From Fimbriimonadaceae bacterium (GTDB lineage: Bacteria > Armatimonadota > Fimbriimonadia > Fimbriimonadales > Fimbriimonadaceae): a DNA stretch of 16,975 bases. This document shows positions 14,801 to 16,975 of this stretch, piece after piece. Location of the stretch: contig JANWJY010000110.1 of assembly GCA_025451715.1 (NCBI GenBank), positions 1 to 16,975 on the forward strand. Reading direction: 5' to 3'. The notes beneath the pieces are model-generated. The model saw nothing but the letters and a program-made list of their open reading frames with translations. It was not told where the DNA came from and ran no database searches. The stretch's first letter is position 1. Every line of letters starts with the position of its first letter. The translations under genes and the position numbers were made by a program.

Positions 14801-14973
14801 AGGGCGTGAAGCCGGACATCGACGTGCCGAGCGACCCGAATGCTTTTGTGAAAGGCGTGGATCCGCAGGTGGATCGTGCGATCGCGTTTCTGCTCGAAGA
14901 GGCGCGCAAGAATCCGCGACCAGACATTAGACCGCCAAAGGATCGGGTGCGGGTCGGTGGCGGGGGAAGATAG
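11821..14973 (+). CDS. Tricorn-type protease, S41 family
   Basis: The 1,050-residue product follows tricorn architecture. A short hydrophobic N-terminus (MLVSALFALALSSQ) suggests export. Residues about 20-640 form two beta-propellers, with repeats such as YPRFSPDGTKIAF, RMSPDGTKVAYFSDEGG and YVWSPDGKWIGL, and a proline-rich linker near 530-545. Residues about 643-720 are the C1 helical domain, 727-822 a PDZ domain (GVSEGDYLIAVSG) and about 846-1040 the S41 core. The catalytic tetrad appears intact: S708-H709 (GSSHQY), S934 (NEFNVSCGEEF) and E992 (WIIEGEGVKPD), matching Thermoplasma S745, H746, S965 and E1023. The residue after the serine is Cys where tricorn has Asp. Tricorn degrades peptides of about 6-12 residues delivered through the propeller. 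The next codons upstream reach a TGA with no other start, so the ATG is secure. The gene ends 2 nt from a convergent gene. Confidence 0.95.
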   Translation: MLVSALFALALSSQQDAPPFMRFADVHGDTVVFTSEGDLWLGDLASGKAQRLTTDDGAEMYPRFSPDGTKIAFMAEYDGVREAYVVPKAGGTPRRLTYHYVYATVQGWDNTGTHVVYRTSQQPEPYDLKMVPADGGAPVELPTEFGQHVAFSPSAPRFAFTRFNRATTAWFHYIGGMQNQVWTGDLTTKTFKQITNQAGTNEYPYWAGDNVYFSNMQGNNFSLMRVSANGGNATRVAGPYPFEIKDLNGDDKRLIYQKGQELELFDIATGRTSTVKFDMPSDQMHMRVVRVPATANAGDASLSKTGKRVLSEARGQIVSLPVGEGAAELWMAKDGVRLRTPRMSPDGTKVAYFSDEGGEQQLWIADADSRNPRQVTKDGKRRLVNYVWSPDGKWIGLNDSNMKLRLINATDGTEREINHAYATWTGTPFDFSPDSKWMAYVETDGITNHGRIAIYDIANSTKHPLGMRMSNDTLPAFSTDGKYLAFLSARNFGTVDDPFQNQVNAKDPQVVCLLILDKDGKSPFIAENPTEAEPPKVEPTKPENMKLDLDGLWSRQIVLPIAPGTYTSLWFIADRILVSDGSAVSFYDVSKKAGGAFGTGAVLDVSSDGKKALLSGMRVVDVAGKDHAPTAGRLDAGGLTLRIDPAQEYKQIFWDAWRHLRDYFYVENMHGNDWDAIGRKYSPFLSRVRSRDELDELIRWMQAELGSSHQYLSVGDEQRLRPLATGAFLGVDLEADASGYYKFAKILRGDGLLNSERSPFSEPGLGVSEGDYLIAVSGVPARIGSDFLAGLVGRAGKTVSLVVNSSPTTDGARTIYLKPVASEARMRLVDWIETNRKYVEQKSGGKVGYVYLAAMGTNDVSDLIRQFYPQRNKEAMLIDTRFNNGGYTQSIIIDILDEKLSGFFNMRNSEYPWSRQQDWFLGPKACLINEFNVSCGEEFPHRWRDLGLGPIIGRRTYGGEVGSSPGWGMVDGGVVSVPNYGMYSLKDGWIIEGEGVKPDIDVPSDPNAFVKGVDPQVDRAIAFLLEEARKNPRPDIRPPKDRVRVGGGGR

Positions 14974-14975
14974 GG

Positions 14976-15377
14976 CTAGAGGCTCTCGCTCTTGCCCGAC
15001 ATGAGCGCGCCGAGGATGTCGGCCGTCTCACGGAACGTCGGCGTGCTGAACACGTCGGTCCTCGTGTACCAGGGCTCTACCGCGAGCGGCTTGGTGCCGG
15101 TCTGGGCGGACTTGATCCATTCGAGGAACCGCTCGCTCTCAGGGTCAGTTTCGCCGGCCTGAGGGAGCGGGCGGAACACAGTCACGTGAACCGCCCCCGT
15201 CTCCTTCGTACAGGTGAAGACGAGTCTCGTTGGTTCTGTGGGCTCCAAGAGGGAAGCTTGGCTGACGACAGGTGCCGCCTTAGCCTGCGCCCTCGGTGCC
15301 TCCACGTTCGTGAAAATCGAGGCGAGGACTGAAAGGGCTATGGCCGCTGCGTTTGCGAAGAACTCCACTGCTTTCAC
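14976..15377 (-). CDS. Small membrane-anchored hypothetical protein
   Basis: The 133-residue product starts with GTG at 15377. Residues about 5-23 (FFANAAAIALSVLASIF) form one hydrophobic helix, either a signal anchor or an uncleaved signal peptide, followed by a Pro/Ala-rich stretch. Residues about 50-133 may form a small alpha/beta domain: RLVFTCTKETGAVHVTVFRPL, then SERFLEWIKSAQTG and TADILGALMSG. I recognise no family. TATAAC (15400-15395 on the minus strand) lies 17 nt before the start. GAGG touches the GTG, so a clear ribosome-binding site is lacking. It converges on the tricorn gene with 2 nt between stops and is divergent from the GT-C-like gene. Balanced composition and a promoter-like box support it. 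Confidence 0.6.
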   Translation of the reverse strand: MKAVEFFANAAAIALSVLASIFTNVEAPRAQAKAAPVVSQASLLEPTEPTRLVFTCTKETGAVHVTVFRPLPQAGETDPESERFLEWIKSAQTGTKPLAVEPWYTRTDVFSTPTFRETADILGALMSGKSESL

Positions 15378-15456
15378 CTCGTTGGGTCGTACGGGTTATA
15401 CGCAGGAGGAGCGAAAGTGTTCCGTCGGTTTTCATGGTCCTAGGCTCGGGGACGAT

Positions 15457-15483
15457 TTGAACCTGTAACCGTGCCGGTATAGT
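15457..15483 (+). promoter_or_regulatory. Predicted leaderless promoter of the GT-C-like gene
   Basis: TATAGT (15478-15483) ends 7 nt before the GTG at 15491. TTGAAC (15457-15462) is upstream with 15-nt spacing, somewhat short. The -10 match is five of six. Confidence 0.45.
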
Positions 15484-15490
15484 CAGGACC

Positions 15491-16885
15491 GTGAAGCGGT
15501 GGGCGCCCTGGCTGTTGCTGGTCATTGGAATGTGCGCGCTCGTGTTCGCCAATCGGTCGGAGTCGCCCAATCTGTTGAGGGACACGGACACCGTCGCGCT
15601 GCTCAACCGTATCCGCGAAGTCAGTGACCCGATGTCGTGGTTCAAGGGGGACTGGCCCCTGCAGAACCACTTTTACCGGCCGATTTCGACGTTGACATTC
15701 GAGTGGGACCACGTCCTTGAAGACGGATCTGACGGAGGACACAAGTCATGGAACGCCGCGGCATATGGCCGGACGAACGCTGTCCTCGCAATCCTATGCA
15801 TCTTGCTGCTGTTCTGGTTTCTGCGCGAAGCGACCGACGTGCCGTGGCTGACCGGGACAGCGACGGCTCTGTTCGCGGTGTGGCACTTCGGTGAAAGCTA
15901 TCTTCGCTGGGCCGAAATTGGGATCGCTTGGCTCGGCCCGATATGTCTTCTCGGCCACCTTCGCGGAGGTGTTTCTAAGATCGCTCCCTGTGCGTTTGCT
16001 GCGCTGGGGTGCGTGTTCTTGTCGAGCCAGTTGTTGCCGGTCGAGGAGTTTGGGTGGCGAATCGTCGAATGGTTACCTGGTCGCACCGCATCGGTCATGA
16101 CACTGTTCGCGCTGCTTTCGCTCGCGACCTACTCCCGGTATGTGCGCACGTCCGGCGAACTGATGGGGCCAGCTGCGACTGCGCTTGATGTCCCTGCGAC
16201 AAAGTCGACCCGCGTCTTGCGAACGGAGGCGTGGCCGGTCGGGCTCCTCGTCCTTTCATGCATCGGGCTGCTGCTCGCACTCGGCAGCTACGAGCAGGCG
16301 GTTATGCTCCCGGCGCTGCTGTTCGGCGTGTGGTTGATGTTCCGTTTGCGCGGGTATCGCTCAGCATGGTGGCCGCACCTCGTGTTCTGGGCACTGCTGT
16401 TCGGATATTTGTTGCTGCGCACGCAGCTCGTTCCCACAGACGTGAGCGGATACCAGGCGCAGCAGTTCCGGAGCGGGCCTGGGCTGTGGATGGCCCTTGG
16501 CGACTATCTCCTTCCCGGTGCCTATTCGCTTTACTCCAGCTTCTACACCATCACGGCCGGCTGGCTGATCGTGTTGAATGGAAGTTTCTGGTCGCCAGTC
16601 TTCACAGCGCTCGCCAACGTGACGACGTACTGGAAGGGATGGAGCGACAGGCAGTGGAAGTGGCCGCTCATCGGCTACCTTCTGCTCTCCTTCTTTGCGT
16701 TCCTTCCGATGGCTTGGCTACACCCGTTCGGGCACTACCACTACCTGCCGTCGGCGTTCCGTGCGGCGTTTGTAGCCGTGCTTGCGGTTGTCGTATTGAG
16801 GCTCGTCGTCACCGCAGCTTCGCTCCCAGAGCTTCGAGCGCCTGCACGGCGCGGTCCCGCACCTGGTTCGCTTCTTCGTCCGTGA
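15491..16885 (+). CDS. Polytopic membrane protein, GT-C glycosyltransferase-like
   Basis: The 464-residue protein has a hydrophobic start (about 5-20) and some eight to ten further membrane spans (for example 97-113, 147-156, 162-179, 200-214, 249-266, 270-284, 297-310, 393-410 and 422-441). The first external loop carries R30-D-T-D33 and, after GDWPLQNHF, YRPIS (62-66) followed by LTFEW. Such an acidic loop followed by YRP and a later WLPGRTA (194-200) resemble the PMT/TMTC-type GT-C families that transfer a sugar from a lipid-linked donor. HYHYLPSAFR (415-424) fits the YLPS motif near their C-terminus. The donor and acceptor are unknown. The GTG follows a TATAGT box by 7 nt, and no Shine-Dalgarno is present. 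The last 25 codons (440-464) lie antisense to pheT and look non-native: Arg/Pro/Ala-rich, without the hydrophobicity of the rest. Confidence 0.75.
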   Translation: MKRWAPWLLLVIGMCALVFANRSESPNLLRDTDTVALLNRIREVSDPMSWFKGDWPLQNHFYRPISTLTFEWDHVLEDGSDGGHKSWNAAAYGRTNAVLAILCILLLFWFLREATDVPWLTGTATALFAVWHFGESYLRWAEIGIAWLGPICLLGHLRGGVSKIAPCAFAALGCVFLSSQLLPVEEFGWRIVEWLPGRTASVMTLFALLSLATYSRYVRTSGELMGPAATALDVPATKSTRVLRTEAWPVGLLVLSCIGLLLALGSYEQAVMLPALLFGVWLMFRLRGYRSAWWPHLVFWALLFGYLLLRTQLVPTDVSGYQAQQFRSGPGLWMALGDYLLPGAYSLYSSFYTITAGWLIVLNGSFWSPVFTALANVTTYWKGWSDRQWKWPLIGYLLLSFFAFLPMAWLHPFGHYHYLPSAFRAAFVAVLAVVVLRLVVTAASLPELRAPARRGPAPGSLLRP

Positions 16886-16975
16886 AGTTCTTTCCGATCT
16901 TGCGAAGCTGAAGCGCGATCGCGAGGCTGTGCTGCCCCTTATTGATCCCTTTGCCCTCGTAGACGTCGAAGAGCC
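16809..16975 (-). CDS. pheT: Phenylalanyl-tRNA synthetase beta subunit, C-terminal 54 residues only
   Basis: The gene runs out of the window at 16975, so only the last 54 codons are seen. They read LFDVYEGKGINKGQHSLAIAL, then LRKIGKNFTDEEANQVRDRAV and LEALGAKLR before the stop. This matches the end of the FDX-ACB anticodon-binding domain of PheT: the DVYEG start, the SLAI-L-LR strand, the TDEE helix cap and the final LGAKLR. The enzyme joins phenylalanine to its tRNA as an alpha2beta2 complex in the cytoplasm. Its final 77 bp overlap the convergent GT-C-like reading frame. Confidence 0.92.
   Translation of the reverse strand, partial: LFDVYEGKGINKGQHSLAIALQLRKIGKNFTDEEANQVRDRAVQALEALGAKLR

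Noticed and set aside
15214..15468. 84-codon plus frame upstream of the GT-C-like gene
   Set aside because: It lies antisense to the better-supported 133-residue membrane-anchored gene and lacks a ribosome-binding site or recognisable fold.

Overview
The window is about 17 kb of moderately GC-rich bacterial chromosome with house-keeping genes (gyrA, the end of pheT), secreted hydrolases and a small accessory island. No rRNA, tRNA, CRISPR array, transposase or phage module was recognised. My best guess for the host is a member of the Armatimonadota (Fimbriimonas-like). The guess rests on family resemblance from memory: a short 'orphan' Rhs gene, a divergent GyrA quinolone pocket, a bacterial tricorn protease and many TAnnnT boxes directly before start codons. 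It is an inference, not an identification.

Layout. (1) 1-1490, minus strand: a secreted calcineurin-like phosphoesterase cut by the window edge. (2) 1539-2882, plus: a small two-helix membrane protein and a TlpA-like thioredoxin lipoprotein. (3) 2966-3313, minus: an unrecognised 115-residue protein. (4) 3415-4926, plus: a PhoA-type alkaline phosphatase with a Tat signal and a lipobox, whose 3' end overlaps by 6 bp a proline-tailed membrane protein (4921-5751, minus). (5) 5847-8333, minus: gyrA, with the membrane-protein gene following it in the same direction. (6) 8509-9015, plus: a DUF6584-like protein whose homologous part begins upstream of any normal start codon; it converges on an FN3-like two-part protein (9086-9718, minus) across a strong hairpin terminator.

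(7) 9719-11770 is the accessory stretch. It holds a regular 21-bp tandem array (eight units, 9905-10072), then an orphan Rhs core joined to a cysteine-rich tip with an HEAAH zinc-protease-like motif (10258-11163). Two bases later comes a secreted unknown protein (11166-11720) that could be its partner or immunity protein. This is the most likely place for an undescribed system. (8) 11821-14973, plus: a tricorn-type protease with its catalytic tetrad intact. (9) 14976-15377, minus: a small membrane-anchored unknown. (10) 15491-16885, plus: a GT-C-like polytopic membrane protein whose last 25 codons lie antisense to the end of pheT (16809-16975, minus).

Shared themes: several products are exported (two phosphatases, thioredoxin lipoprotein, tricorn, Rhs partner). 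At least five start codons lie 6-9 nt after a -10-like hexamer, suggesting leaderless transcription is common here. The two phosphatases could both release inorganic phosphate outside the cytoplasm, but they are not in one operon.
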